From Geothrix edaphica (lineage in GTDB: Bacteria; Acidobacteriota; Holophagae; Holophagales; Holophagaceae): a stretch of 64,000 nucleotides of DNA. Both the position numbers and the translations under genes were made by a program. The stretch lies in the NCBI RefSeq assembly GCF_030268045.1, contig NZ_BSDC01000002.1, positions 62,001 to 126,000 on the forward strand. Direction: 5' to 3'. The notes under the pieces are model-generated. The model saw only the letters and a program-made list of their open reading frames with translations, ran no database searches and was not told the origin of the DNA. The stretch's first letter is position 1; the number at the start of each line of letters is the position of its first letter. This document shows positions 1 through 9,451 of the stretch, one piece after another.

Positions 1-1772
1 CGGACAGCACCGGGGAGAACGCTTCCTACGACTGCCTCTGGGACTCCACCGGCGTGCTGACGCCGGACGGCTACGTCGTGAAGATGCGCATCCCCTACAG
101 CAGCCTGCGCCGGCGGCCCGGCGACTGGGCCTTCCGCATCCTGCGCATCATCCCCCGGGAGCGGCGCTACGGCATCTCCTGGCCCCGTATGAGCAAGGAC
201 GTGCAGTGCGACATCTGCCAGATGGCCCGGGTCTCCGGCGCCCCGGTGGACAAGCCGGGCTCGCCCTTCCTGGTGATCCCCTTCGCCACCTACAGCCGCA
301 CCCAGTCGCTGGAGACGGACCCGGTCGCACCGGTGGAATCCAAGGCCCGCCTGGGCATGGATGTCCGCTACGCCACCACGGCCCTGACCTTCGAGGGCAC
401 CTACCGCCCCGACTTCGCCACGGCGGACGCTGACGTGGACCCGCTCCAGATCAACAGCCGCTTCAGGGTGTTCTACCCCGAGCGCCGGCCCTTCTTCCTG
501 GAGGGCATGGACCTGCTCTCCCCGCCTTCCGCCCAGCGGCAGTTCTTCAGCCGCTCCATCCAGAGCCCCCTCTACGGCCTCAAGGCCTCGGGCCAGGGCT
601 CCCTCGCCAGCTGGACCGTGCTCCACGCCAAGGACGACGACGGTGGCCTGATGCTGAGCGCCAATGGCGCCCGGGGCGTCGAGGGGCTGCCCACCCGCGA
701 CACGGCGGCGGCCCTGCGCTTCCAGCTGGATGGCCGGGGCTCGGGCCTGTCCTTCCTCGGCACGGACAAGCGCCTGCAGGGGGGGCCGGACGCCGCCGGT
801 GGGCTCATCGGCGGCCAGAGCGGAGGCCTCTACCTGGATCAGTATCTGGGCTCCGAGTTCCACTTCATCGGCAGCGCCATGACCGCCACCTCGCATCTCC
901 CCCAGGCCGACGGCAGCCTCCTCTCCCAGCGCGGCACCTCCACCTCCGCCGAGCTGGACTGGAACACCCGCCACTGGTTCGCCTACGCCATCAACCAGAC
1001 CACCAGCCCCGGCCTCGTCCTGGTGTCGGGCTTCACGGACCTCCGGGGCTACCGCCAGCAGACCGCCGCCATCGGGTGGCAGGGCAACTGGAACGGCGGC
1101 CGGTTCTCCCAGGCGAACGCCAGCCTGCGCGGGCGGCGCCTCTCCTGGTGGGACGGCAACCCCTTCGACCGCGCCGTGGGCCTGAGCGCCTATGTGGAAA
1201 CCGCCGACCGCTGGGCCTGGAGCGTGGACTGGGACATCGCGGGGCGCACCTGGGCCAACGATGAGGTGACCTCCAACGCCACCCGCAACATCAACATGGC
1301 CCTGAGCTGGAAGAAGTTCAGCTGGGCCCAGATGCTGGCGCGGGTCGTCCAGGGGCGCACCATCGACCTCGCCACCGGCGCCCCGGCCCGCCTCCACACC
1401 ACCAGCTTCAGCTCCCACGGGGCCCTCGGGGACGTGTGCTATGACCTGACGGCGCAGAAGACGGAGCTGAACCGCGAGTCCGACGACCTCCTGCTCGTGC
1501 GGGCCCGGAAGCTGACCACCACGGCCACCTACCAGATGCCGCGCTTCTTCTACCTGAAGGCCCAGGCCTTCGTGGTGCGGTACGACGGCTCGGAGATCGA
1601 CGGCGTGGACAAGTTCCTCAAGGCCTTCCTGGGCTGGCAGCCCAATGCCTTCACCAACGCCTATGTGGGCTGGTCCGGCCAGCGGCGGCGGGATCCCCTC
1701 GCCATCGCCCCCGCCGAGCGGATGGTGGAGCGGGGGCTCTTCGCCAAGCTGGCCTGGGCCATGCAGTTCTGA
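1..1772 (+). CDS. DUF5916 / CBM9-like outer-membrane-type protein, 5' truncated
   Basis: The reading frame is open from base 3, so the gene enters from the left and its true start lies outside the window; the GTG at 54 is internal. The visible N-terminal part (TPDGYVVKMRIPYSSLR) looks like the end of a family-9 carbohydrate-binding-like beta-sandwich. It is followed by the DUF5916 hallmark FYPERRPFFLEG near residue 145 of the visible part. The rest alternates short amphipathic strands with aromatic residues, as in a beta-barrel, and ends in a C-terminal Phe (AMQF), typical of outer-membrane proteins. Function is unknown in the family; barrel topology and outer-membrane location are inference. 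Confidence 0.8.
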   Translation, partial: DSTGENASYDCLWDSTGVLTPDGYVVKMRIPYSSLRRRPGDWAFRILRIIPRERRYGISWPRMSKDVQCDICQMARVSGAPVDKPGSPFLVIPFATYSRTQSLETDPVAPVESKARLGMDVRYATTALTFEGTYRPDFATADADVDPLQINSRFRVFYPERRPFFLEGMDLLSPPSAQRQFFSRSIQSPLYGLKASGQGSLASWTVLHAKDDDGGLMLSANGARGVEGLPTRDTAAALRFQLDGRGSGLSFLGTDKRLQGGPDAAGGLIGGQSGGLYLDQYLGSEFHFIGSAMTATSHLPQADGSLLSQRGTSTSAELDWNTRHWFAYAINQTTSPGLVLVSGFTDLRGYRQQTAAIGWQGNWNGGRFSQANASLRGRRLSWWDGNPFDRAVGLSAYVETADRWAWSVDWDIAGRTWANDEVTSNATRNINMALSWKKFSWAQMLARVVQGRTIDLATGAPARLHTTSFSSHGALGDVCYDLTAQKTELNRESDDLLLVRARKLTTTATYQMPRFFYLKAQAFVVRYDGSEIDGVDKFLKAFLGWQPNAFTNAYVGWSGQRRRDPLAIAPAERMVERGLFAKLAWAMQF

Positions 1773-1797
1773 AGCGGGGGAAGGCTACACTGGTGGG

Positions 1798-2472
1798 ATG
1801 CTGCAGTTCCGCAACCTGACCCGCGCCTATGAACTCGGCGGCGAGCGCGCCGGCGTGTTCGGCGTATCGCTGGCGGTGCCGAAGGGCTGCCTCGCCGTCC
1901 TGGCGGGGCCCAGCGGCAGCGGCAAGACCACCCTGCTCCAGCTGGCGGGCCTGCTGGATCAGCCCGACGAGGGCGCCGTCCTTCTGAATGGACAGGAAGT
2001 GTCCAGCCTTTCCGAGCGGGAGCGCTGCGATCTGCGCCTGCGGCACCTGGGTTTCGTGTTCCAGGCCTTCAACCTTGTGCCCGTGCTGTCCGCGCTGGAG
2101 AACGTGATGCTGCCCCTGCACCTCCAGGGCATCGCCGAAGCCGAAGCCCGCCGCCGCGCCGAGCGGGCCCTTGACCGCGTGGGCCTCGCAGACCGCCTGC
2201 ACCACCGCCCGGGCCAGCTCAGCGGCGGCCAGCAGCAGCGCGCCGCCATTGCCCGTGCGCTGGCCCCGGATCCCCTGCTGGTGCTCGCCGACGAACCCAC
2301 CGCCAGCCTCGACCATGCCCACGGCGGGCCGCTCATGGACCTCATGGCCGAGCTGGCCGCCGAGCGCGGCGCCACCTTCCTCGTGGCCAGCCACGATCCC
2401 GCCGTCATCGCGCGGGCCAACCACGTCTTCCGCCTCGCCGACGGCAGGCTCATCGAGGAGGAGCACCTGTGA
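1798..2472 (+). CDS. ABC transporter ATP-binding protein (LolD/MacB type)
   Basis: A 224-residue ABC ATPase. Walker A is GPSGSGKTT at residues 37-45, the signature is LSGGQQQR, and Walker B is VLADEPTASLD, which is typical of the LolD/MacB/FtsE branch that pairs with FtsX-type permeases. An in-frame start 150 bases upstream would overlap the previous gene; the ATG at 1798 begins the conserved first strand (MLQFRNLTRAY) and is preferred. The stop overlaps the GTG of the next gene by 4 bases, so the two are almost certainly co-translated. The substrate cannot be told from sequence; lipoprotein or drug export are the usual roles. Confidence 0.9.
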   Translation: MLQFRNLTRAYELGGERAGVFGVSLAVPKGCLAVLAGPSGSGKTTLLQLAGLLDQPDEGAVLLNGQEVSSLSERERCDLRLRHLGFVFQAFNLVPVLSALENVMLPLHLQGIAEAEARRRAERALDRVGLADRLHHRPGQLSGGQQQRAAIARALAPDPLLVLADEPTASLDHAHGGPLMDLMAELAAERGATFLVASHDPAVIARANHVFRLADGRLIEEEHL

Positions 2473-3713
2473 TCCTCCCGCGCCTGGCCCTCCGCAACCT
2501 GCTGCGCCAGCGGCGCCGCACGGCGCTCACCCTGATGGTGGTGGTGGCGGGCTTCCTGGCCCTGGCCCTGGCCGGGGGCTTCATGGCCCAGACCTTCCAG
2601 GGCCTGTCCGATTCGGCCATCCGCGGCGGCCTGGGCCACCTCCAGGTGATGCCGCCGGGGGCCATGGAGGGTGACGAGGCCCAGAGCCTGGAGAAGGCCC
2701 TGCCCGATGGCGAAGCCCTGGCGGCCCGGCTCCGCCGGGATCCCGCCGTGGCGGAGGTCCTGCCCCGCACCCAGTTCATGGGGCTGCTGTCCAGCGGCGC
2801 GAAGAGCGTGGCCTTCCTGGGCACGGCCGTGGACCCCGTGCTCGAGCCGCAGCACATGGCCTGCCTCGGGGCGCTGAAGGATGGCGCCAAGGCGCCGGGC
2901 GGCGCAGGCTCCCGCTGGCTCTCCGTGGACCCGTCGGCCCGGGAGGTGGTCCTCGGCGCGGGCCTGGCCCGCAGCCTGGGCGCCTCCGTGGGCAGCGCGC
3001 TCACCCTCATGTCCACCACCCGCGATGGCGCCTTGAACGCCGTGGACGTCGAGGTGGTCGGCCTCCAGGACCTGGGCCTGAGGGAGCTGAACGACCGTCT
3101 CCTCACCGTGAGCCTGGCCACCGCGGGCCAGCTGGTGGATGCCGGCCCCGCCCGGTCGCGGCTGTCCGTCGTGCTGAAGCGGCCCCAGGACACCGCCGCC
3201 GAGCTGGCGCGGATCCAGGCCCTCCTGCCGGAAACGTCCGTGAAGCCCTGGTTCGAGCTGGCCTCCTTCTATCGCCAGGTGAAGCTGCTCTACTACGCGA
3301 TCTTCGGGTTCATGGGCCTGGTGCTCTTTCTGGTGGTGCTGCTGGCCACGGCCAATACGCTGCTCATGTCCGTCATGGAGCGCGTCCGCGAGTTCGGTGT
3401 CCTGCGGGCCATGGGCCTCCAGCCGGGCCAGCTGGTGGCCCTGCTCCAGTGGGAGGGCGCCTTCCTGGGCCTGCTGGGCAGCGCCCTGGGCCTGGCGGCG
3501 ACGCTGCTGCTCCGCGCGGGCCTCAATGCCCTGCACATCCAGATGCCCGCCCCGCCCGGCACCAGCCACGGCTATGAGCTGGACATCCACTTCGTCCCGA
3601 TGGTCTATGCCATCGTGGCCCTCGGTCTCCAGGCCACGCTCCAGCTGAGCGCCCTGTTCCCGGGCCTGAAGGCCGCGCGGCTGCGCATCGTGGAGGCGCT
3701 TCGACATGTTTAA
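2469..3713 (+). CDS. ABC transporter permease, FtsX/MacB-like
   Basis: A 414-residue permease starting at GTG (overlap GTGA with the ATPase stop; GAGGAG just upstream). An N-terminal membrane helix (about residues 17-40) is followed by a large extracytoplasmic MacB-type domain (about 41-270). Three more helices follow (about 275-300, 320-350, 380-400), the FtsX layout. The motif MERVREFGVLRAMGLQPGQ is the usual FtsX coupling region. It forms the membrane part of the exporter with the preceding ATPase. No membrane fusion protein or outer-membrane channel gene is next to it, so this is more like a LolCDE or stand-alone MacB-family exporter than a tripartite efflux pump. Confidence 0.88.
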   Translation: MILPRLALRNLLRQRRRTALTLMVVVAGFLALALAGGFMAQTFQGLSDSAIRGGLGHLQVMPPGAMEGDEAQSLEKALPDGEALAARLRRDPAVAEVLPRTQFMGLLSSGAKSVAFLGTAVDPVLEPQHMACLGALKDGAKAPGGAGSRWLSVDPSAREVVLGAGLARSLGASVGSALTLMSTTRDGALNAVDVEVVGLQDLGLRELNDRLLTVSLATAGQLVDAGPARSRLSVVLKRPQDTAAELARIQALLPETSVKPWFELASFYRQVKLLYYAIFGFMGLVLFLVVLLATANTLLMSVMERVREFGVLRAMGLQPGQLVALLQWEGAFLGLLGSALGLAATLLLRAGLNALHIQMPAPPGTSHGYELDIHFVPMVYAIVALGLQATLQLSALFPGLKAARLRIVEALRHV

Positions 3714-4248
3714 GGCCCCTCGTTCCGCCTGGTGGCTGGCCACCGGCTTCGGCAGCGGCTACCTGAAGCCGGCGCCAGGTACCTGGGGCAGTCTGGCCGG
3801 AGTGGCGGCCTGGCTCGGCTTGGTCTGGATCATCCGGGGCTGGGCCCTCCCGGCCTGGGTCTTCTTCGCGGCCCCGCTGGCCCTCACCCTGATGGCCGTC
3901 TGGGCGGCGGATGGCGTGGTGCAGGAGACCGGCCAGAAGGATCCCCCGTTTGTCGTCGCCGATGAGTGGGCCGGCGTCTGGATCGCCCTCACCCCCCTGC
4001 TCTTCACCAGCACGCTGCAGCCGCAGCCGTGGAGCCTCTGGGCCGCGCGCCTGGTGGCCCCCTTCCTGCTGTTCCGGCTCTTCGACATCTGGAAGCCGGG
4101 TGTGGTGGATCGCTCCCAGCACCTGCCCGGGGGCTGGGGCGTGGTGATGGACGATGTGCTGGCGGGCCTTCTGGCCGCCCTGCTCGTCTGGCCCCTGGAC
4201 CGCTGGCTGGGCGCCCAGTCGCTCCTGCACCCGGAGCTGTGGCGCTAG
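3706..4248 (+). CDS. pgpA: Phosphatidylglycerophosphatase A
   Basis: A 180-residue membrane enzyme of the PgpA family, which removes the phosphate of phosphatidylglycerophosphate to give phosphatidylglycerol. Recognisable features are the N-terminal GSGYLKPAPGTWGSLAG, the PFVVADEWAG segment with acidic metal/phosphate-site residues, and DIWKPG...LPGGWGVVMDDVLAG near the C-terminus. Length and order match the family. The ATG at 3706 overlaps the permease gene by 8 bases and has TGGAGG upstream, so it is the third gene of the operon. Its stop TAG shares the palindrome CTAG (4245-4248) with the stop of the converging helicase gene. Confidence 0.93.
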   Translation: MFKAPRSAWWLATGFGSGYLKPAPGTWGSLAGVAAWLGLVWIIRGWALPAWVFFAAPLALTLMAVWAADGVVQETGQKDPPFVVADEWAGVWIALTPLLFTSTLQPQPWSLWAARLVAPFLLFRLFDIWKPGVVDRSQHLPGGWGVVMDDVLAGLLAALLVWPLDRWLGAQSLLHPELWR

Positions 4249-5990
4249 CCTGCGGTTTCCGACAGCAGCTTCCGCCACACGGCGGGCTCGCTGAGGCGGC
4301 CGGTCTCGTCGAAGTGCCTGCTCTCGATGAGGTAGCGGTAGCCCTGCTCGGTGAGGAAGAGCTGGCGGTTCCGCGCGAACTCCTGCTCGGTGGTGTCGCG
4401 GCTGATGAGCGAGTAGAAGTAGCTCACGTTGCGCTCGCCCTTGGGGCGCAGGATGCGGCCCAGGCGCTGGGCCTCCTCCTGCCGCGAGCCGAAGGTGCCG
4501 CTCACCTGGATGGCCACCGAGGCGTCCGGCAGGTCGATGGCGAAGTTGGCCACCTTGCTCACGATGAGCACTCTCAGCTGGCCCTCGCGGAACTGCCGGA
4601 AGAGCGACTCGCGCTCCTTCTCCGGGGTCTGCCCCGTGAGCACCGGGGCGCCGAGCCGTTCGCCGATGATGCGGAGCTGCTCTAGGTACTGGCCTATGAT
4701 GAGGATGTTGTCAGTGGGATGGCCCGCCAGCAGCTCGTCCATCACGACCATCTTCAGGCTGTTCTCGCTGGCGATGCGGAAGCGCTGGCGCTGGTCGGCC
4801 ACCGCGTACTCCATGCGCTCGTCCGTGGGCAGGGGGACGCGGATCTCCAGGCAGTGGGCCGTGGCGATGAAGCCGTCCTTCTCCAGCATCTTCCAGGGTA
4901 CGTCCACGCGCTTGGGGCCGATGAGACTGAAGACATCCTCCTCCTTGCCGTCCTCGCGCACGAGCGTGGCCGTGAGGCCCAGGCGCCGCTTGGCTTGCAG
5001 CTCGGCCACCGCCCGGAACACCGGGGCGGGCAGCATGTGCACCTCGTCGTAGATCACCAGGCCCCAGTTGGCCGCCTCGAAGAGCTTGAAGTGCTCGAAG
5101 GGGCCCGTCTTGCTGCGGCGGTAGGTGAGGATCTGGTAGGTGGCGATGGTGACCGGCTTGATCTCCTTGGTGTCGCCCGTGTAGAGGCCCACCTGGTCCT
5201 CGGTCAGCGAGGTCTTGTCCAGCAGCTCCTGCTTCCACTGCTTCACGGCGGTGCCGTTGGTGGTCAGCACCAGCGTGTGCGTCTGCAGGCTGCCCATGCA
5301 GCCGATGCCGATGACGGTCTTGCCGGCCCCGCAGGGCAGCACCAGCACGCCGGCGCCGCCGTCGGGCCCGCCACCCGCGTGGAAGACATCCACGGCGGCC
5401 TGCTGGTAGTGGCGCAGGCCGAAGGGCTTGCCGTTCTGCTTGGTGGTGGGGGACAGCTCGAAGGGCAGCGGATCGCCGGGCTTGTAGCCGGCCATGTCCT
5501 GGACGGGATGGCCCAGGCGGATGAGCTGCAGCTTGGCCTCGCCGCGCATGCCGGTCTGGAGGAAGATGCCCTTCTCGTCCGGGTAGGGCTCCGCCAGCAG
5601 GCCCTGCAGGGACTTCTGGTTCTCCAGCTCCCAGAAGAGCCCGCGGTCATCCATCTCCAGGGCCAGGCGGTCCCCCTTGGCCACCAGGCGCAGCTTGCCG
5701 TAGCGGGTGCCGTGGTCCTCGATCTCCTGCAGCAGGTTCTGCGGCACGGGGTACTTGGACCAGGTATTCAAGGTCTCGATCATGTCCCCGCAGGCCACCC
5801 CGGAGGCCGAGGCGTTCCACAGGCTGAGGGGCGTGATGCGGTAGGTGTGGATGTGCTCGGGGCTCTTCACCAGCTCCGCGAAGCGGGCCAGCTCATCCCG
5901 CACCTGCTCGAACGCCGGGTGCGCCACCTCGAGCAGCAGCGTGCGGTCGCTCTGGACGATCAGCGGATTGTCGGGACGGAGGGCGATCAC
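4245..5990 (-). CDS. XPB/ERCC3-type DNA repair helicase
   Basis: A 581-residue SF2 helicase of the bacterial XPB family, a 3'-5' ATP-dependent DNA translocase. Residues 1-120 form the helicase-associated domain also called Helicase_C_3. Walker A is PCGAGKT at 219-225, the DEAH-type box is DEVH at 315-318, and the XPB-specific RED motif (R345-E346-D347) follows LGLTATLV. The C-terminal RecA lobe ends with QEEAQRLGRILRPKG. No nuclease partner (Bax1) is adjacent. A second protein with the same accessory domain lies at 12888-14798. The stop overlaps that of pgpA by 4 bases. The role in nucleotide excision repair is inferred from archaeal and eukaryotic homologues. Confidence 0.93.
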   Translation of the reverse strand: MIALRPDNPLIVQSDRTLLLEVAHPAFEQVRDELARFAELVKSPEHIHTYRITPLSLWNASASGVACGDMIETLNTWSKYPVPQNLLQEIEDHGTRYGKLRLVAKGDRLALEMDDRGLFWELENQKSLQGLLAEPYPDEKGIFLQTGMRGEAKLQLIRLGHPVQDMAGYKPGDPLPFELSPTTKQNGKPFGLRHYQQAAVDVFHAGGGPDGGAGVLVLPCGAGKTVIGIGCMGSLQTHTLVLTTNGTAVKQWKQELLDKTSLTEDQVGLYTGDTKEIKPVTIATYQILTYRRSKTGPFEHFKLFEAANWGLVIYDEVHMLPAPVFRAVAELQAKRRLGLTATLVREDGKEEDVFSLIGPKRVDVPWKMLEKDGFIATAHCLEIRVPLPTDERMEYAVADQRQRFRIASENSLKMVVMDELLAGHPTDNILIIGQYLEQLRIIGERLGAPVLTGQTPEKERESLFRQFREGQLRVLIVSKVANFAIDLPDASVAIQVSGTFGSRQEEAQRLGRILRPKGERNVSYFYSLISRDTTEQEFARNRQLFLTEQGYRYLIESRHFDETGRLSEPAVWRKLLSETAG

Positions 5991-6110
5991 GGTGGCGGCA
6001 GACCCAAACCTCCAGCCTAGGGGTCCCCGGCGGCAGGGTCAACGTGCGGCTCCGGCCGAAGACCCGGCCCAGGGCAGGAAAAGCCAACTGGCGCGGGGGT
6101 TTTGCTGTCG

Positions 6111-6116
6111 TATAGT
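6111..6116 (+). promoter_or_regulatory. Possible -10 box upstream of the dockerin-protein gene
   Basis: TATAGT stands out in otherwise GC-rich sequence, 67 bases before the ATG at 6183. I see no convincing -35 hexamer at the usual spacing, so this is a weak call. The rest of the 5991-6182 gap holds nothing recognisable besides the divergent start regions of two genes. Confidence 0.25.
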
Positions 6117-6182
6117 TTGAGATCCCCCCGGCCCATGCTCCTGCTTCCACCCTGGCCACCGGGGATCCCTCCAGGAGACGCC

Positions 6183-8846
6183 ATGCACGGCCGGGCGACC
6201 AAGTTCCTCTCCCTCCTCATCTTGTCTGCGGCCCTGTCCGGCCTGGCGGCCCAGGAGGGGAACCCGGGCGAGCGCCGCCGGGACCTGCCCTACCGCAAGA
6301 GCCCCCATGCCCTCAGCGGCCACGACCGGGCGGATCTGCGTCGGGACTGGAATCTCTTCTGGTTCAACGGCAAGGCCAGCCCCGACTACCTGGACTACAA
6401 GAACCAGGTGGCCGTGCGGGAGGCCGGGGCCTGGGCTCCCCGCCGCCTCCAGTTCACCGCCGGGTCCACCCTGGCCGCCCCCCTGGCCACCGGCCCGGCG
6501 GGCGTGGGCGGCACCTGGACCAACCTGGGGCCCTTCTCGCAGCTCACCAACACTACCCCCGACATCGACAGCGGCCGCCCGGTGGCCATCGTGCCCCACC
6601 CCACCGCGCCCACCCTCTACCTGGCCACCAGCGGCGGCGGCGTGTTCCGATGCGACAACGCGGACCCCGCCCTGGCCGGCGCCTGGACCTGGTACTCGGT
6701 CACGGATTCGCTACCCACCAGCAGCAGTGGCGGCAACGTCGCCGTGGGCGCCCTGGCCATGAGCCCGGTGAATCCCAGCGTCCTCTACCTGGGCGCCGGC
6801 GATTTCTTCGATGCCGAGGGCCGCGGCTTCTTCAAGACCACCGACGGCGGCACCACCTGGACCGCCGCCCCCACCTCGAGTCTCGGCACCGCCACCCGCT
6901 CCTACGCCATCCTCCCCCTGGATGCCAGCCGCGTCCTGTGGGCCACGAACGCCGGCCTCAGGATCTCCACCGATGGCGGCGCCACCTTCACCGGCGCCAC
7001 GGGCGGGCCCGCCACGGGCCAGGTCTGGTCCCTGCAGAAGCTCACCGCCACCGACCTGGTCTGCTCCGTGGAGGCCACCAGCGGCTCCGCGAGCGCCGGG
7101 TCCATCTACTACTCCAGCAACGCCGGCGCCACCTGGACCCAGGCCGCCCTGCCCACCTTCAGCTTCACGCCGGGCCGCATCACCACCGCCGCGGCCCATG
7201 ACGGCGCCACGGTCTACGCCATCCTCGAGGACACCACCAGCAGCAGCACCAAGGTCGCGCGGGGCGTCCTCAAGAGCACCGACAAGGGTGCCACCTGGAC
7301 CTGGCTGGCGGCCCCCACGGCGCCCGGAGGCCTCTTCCAGGGCACGGGCCCCCAGATGACCGGCGATGGCGGCCAGGGCTGGTACAACCACGGGCTCGCG
7401 GTGGATCCCAACAACGCGTCGCGGATCTTCGTCGGGGCGAACCTGGCCCTCTACCGGTCCATGGACGGCGGCGCGACCTGGGCCCAGCTCACCCACTGGT
7501 ACGGCAGCGGCCATGTCTATGCCCATGCCGACTTCCATGCCACGGCCTGGTCGCCGGACGGCGCCACCCTCTACGTGGCCAATGATGGCGGCTTGGCCGT
7601 GGTGCGGGATCCCTTCCAGCCCACCATCCCCACATCCTCCTTCGACCTGACCTTCCTCGACAACCGGCGGAACCTGGGCCTGGCCTCCCACATGGCCTAC
7701 AACGTGGGCTCCACCACGGCGGCCAGCCCCGCCGATTCCAAGTGGCGGATCTCCCTGGGCCTCCAGGACAACGGCACCCGCCTGCGCCAGCCCGCCACGG
7801 CAGGGGGATCGCTCACGGGCACCGAGGGGGTCTTCGAGGACCTGATCGGCGGCGACGGGTTCGCCACCATCTTCCATCCCACCGACGGGAACCAAGTCCT
7901 CGGCAGCCTCTATTACACCGACATTTACAAGGCCACGGACGGCGGAGCCACTCCCAAAAGCTTCGTGGAGTCCATTTCCGGAATCACCGAGGCAAACAAC
8001 AAGGACCTCGCGCCCTTTGCCCCCTATCTCGCGCCTGGCGACAAGGCGCGGCCCTCGGTGGTGTACACCTCCACCAACGGTAAGGTCTACCAAAGCACCA
8101 ATTTCGGCGGAGCCTGGGCGGCCCTGGGCACCGCGGGCCTGCCGGCGCCCCTGGACATGTCCTCTACCACTACGACCAATGAGCTGTTCATCCGCAGCCT
8201 GGCGGCCTCCCCCAGCGACCCGAACACCCTGGGCATCGCCGCCAACCAGTCGCGGGTCTACCTCACTTCCAACGGGGGCTCCTCCTGGACCAAGGCCGGG
8301 AGCCTGCCGGGAACCGGGGCCTCCCTAAGCTGCATCGCGTTCGATCCCGCCTCCGTCACCACAGTGTACGTGGGCTCCGTGGCCACCAGCGCCACGGCCA
8401 ACCACCTATGGAAGAGCACCAACGGCGGCGCCACCTGGTCCGCCATCGACACGGGCACCGGTTTCCCTTTCGGCATTCCGGTGCATGTGGTGAAACCGGA
8501 TCCCGTCACGGCCCGAAAGGTCTATGCGGGCACGGACTTCGGCGTCTACGTGAGCAGCGACGGCGGCACCACCTGGGCCCGCTTCGGCAGCAACATGCCC
8601 CTGGTGGCCGTGCGCGACCTCTACCTGGCCCCGGACGGCACCTTCGTCCGAGCGGCGACCTATGGGCGGGGCGTGTGGGAGATCCGCACGGCCCTGAACT
8701 TCGATCTGAACGGTGACGGCACGGTGGACCTGCGCGACCTCCTCTTCTTCGCCAAGTATTACGGCACCGCCAACACCACTTGCGACCTGAACGGCGACGG
8801 CACGGTGGATGACAAGGACCTCACCCTTCTGCTTGCCGGCCTGTGA
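6183..8846 (+). CDS. Exported BNR/sortilin-type beta-propeller protein with C-terminal dockerin-like module
   Basis: An 887-residue exported protein. The ATG at 6183 has GGAG upstream and opens a signal peptide (KFLSLLILSAALSGLAAQ); a longer in-frame reading to 6102 is less likely. The body contains many Asp-box/BNR repeats of the form S-TDGGTTW, S-DGGATF and S-NGGATW, as in sortilin-like and GH74-type propellers. The last 47 residues hold two EF-hand-like loops, DLNGDGTVDLRDL and DLNGDGTVDDKDL, about 31 residues apart, which is the layout of a type I dockerin. Enzymatic activity is not shown; a structural or adhesive propeller is equally possible. The stop overlaps an in-frame upstream codon of the next gene, and the lipoprotein start at 8858 is only 11 bases downstream. 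Confidence 0.85.
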   Translation: MHGRATKFLSLLILSAALSGLAAQEGNPGERRRDLPYRKSPHALSGHDRADLRRDWNLFWFNGKASPDYLDYKNQVAVREAGAWAPRRLQFTAGSTLAAPLATGPAGVGGTWTNLGPFSQLTNTTPDIDSGRPVAIVPHPTAPTLYLATSGGGVFRCDNADPALAGAWTWYSVTDSLPTSSSGGNVAVGALAMSPVNPSVLYLGAGDFFDAEGRGFFKTTDGGTTWTAAPTSSLGTATRSYAILPLDASRVLWATNAGLRISTDGGATFTGATGGPATGQVWSLQKLTATDLVCSVEATSGSASAGSIYYSSNAGATWTQAALPTFSFTPGRITTAAAHDGATVYAILEDTTSSSTKVARGVLKSTDKGATWTWLAAPTAPGGLFQGTGPQMTGDGGQGWYNHGLAVDPNNASRIFVGANLALYRSMDGGATWAQLTHWYGSGHVYAHADFHATAWSPDGATLYVANDGGLAVVRDPFQPTIPTSSFDLTFLDNRRNLGLASHMAYNVGSTTAASPADSKWRISLGLQDNGTRLRQPATAGGSLTGTEGVFEDLIGGDGFATIFHPTDGNQVLGSLYYTDIYKATDGGATPKSFVESISGITEANNKDLAPFAPYLAPGDKARPSVVYTSTNGKVYQSTNFGGAWAALGTAGLPAPLDMSSTTTTNELFIRSLAASPSDPNTLGIAANQSRVYLTSNGGSSWTKAGSLPGTGASLSCIAFDPASVTTVYVGSVATSATANHLWKSTNGGATWSAIDTGTGFPFGIPVHVVKPDPVTARKVYAGTDFGVYVSSDGGTTWARFGSNMPLVAVRDLYLAPDGTFVRAATYGRGVWEIRTALNFDLNGDGTVDLRDLLFFAKYYGTANTTCDLNGDGTVDDKDLTLLLAGL

Positions 8847-8857
8847 GGAGAACGATC

Positions 8858-9451
8858 ATGACCCACCTGAAGACCTTCCTCACCGGTTCCACCGCGCTGG
8901 CGCTGGGGGCTATGCTGGCCTGCGGCGGGGGGGGTGGGGGCTCATCAGCGCCCGCACCGGCGCCCACGGCCACGAGCCTGGGCTACACGGACCCCACCTC
9001 CGGCACCTACCTGCTGAAGAAGAACACCGCCCTCTCCACCGCCACCCACCTGGTCATGGATCTCGTGGGACCTTCCTCCGCCACGGGCAGCGGCGTCACC
9101 GCCACCTTCAGCGCCGATGCCACCAGGGTGACCTGGGCCAACGTCTCCGCCGCGGATCCCACCGGCACCTTCGTACAGAACGGTACAGCCTTCAACTTGG
9201 GCAGTGACCCCAAGATCCTCAAGGGCAAGGTCACCGCCGGCATCCTGCAGGTCACGGCGGCGCAGAAAGGCGCTGGTAGCCCCGTCTCCCTGGGTGCCCC
9301 CCTACTCCGGGTGGCCCTGGACCTTAGGGCGTCCCAGCTTCCGGGCGCCATCAGCCTCAGCGCCGACGCCACCCGTTGTCAGGTACTCGACGGTACCGGG
9401 ACCATCGCCTCCCCCATCACCGTGGCCGTGGGAGCCCTCGCTGCCCAGTGA
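8858..9451 (+). CDS. Small lipoprotein, possibly cohesin-like
   Basis: A 197-residue predicted lipoprotein. The ATG at 8858 has AGGAG 7 bases upstream, so it is preferred to the GTG at 8843. The lipobox is GAMLAC, followed by a run of Gly and Ser (CGGGGGGSSAP) that acts as a flexible tether. The mature part (about residues 50-197) is a single all-beta domain with the order seen in cohesins: an ATFSADATRVTW strand, a middle ILKGKVTAGILQVT strand pair, LLRVALDLRA, a G-ISLS turn, and a final ITVAVGAL strand. The gene follows the dockerin-bearing gene by 11 bases. The cohesin reading is a suggestion; by primary sequence it is a hypothetical lipoprotein. Confidence 0.7.
   Translation: MTHLKTFLTGSTALALGAMLACGGGGGGSSAPAPAPTATSLGYTDPTSGTYLLKKNTALSTATHLVMDLVGPSSATGSGVTATFSADATRVTWANVSAADPTGTFVQNGTAFNLGSDPKILKGKVTAGILQVTAAQKGAGSPVSLGAPLLRVALDLRASQLPGAISLSADATRCQVLDGTGTIASPITVAVGALAAQ

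Noticed and set aside
1959-3743. Minus-strand 594-residue open frame opposite the ABC transporter genes
   Set aside because: No motifs and heavily biased composition; a shadow of coding sequence on the plus strand.
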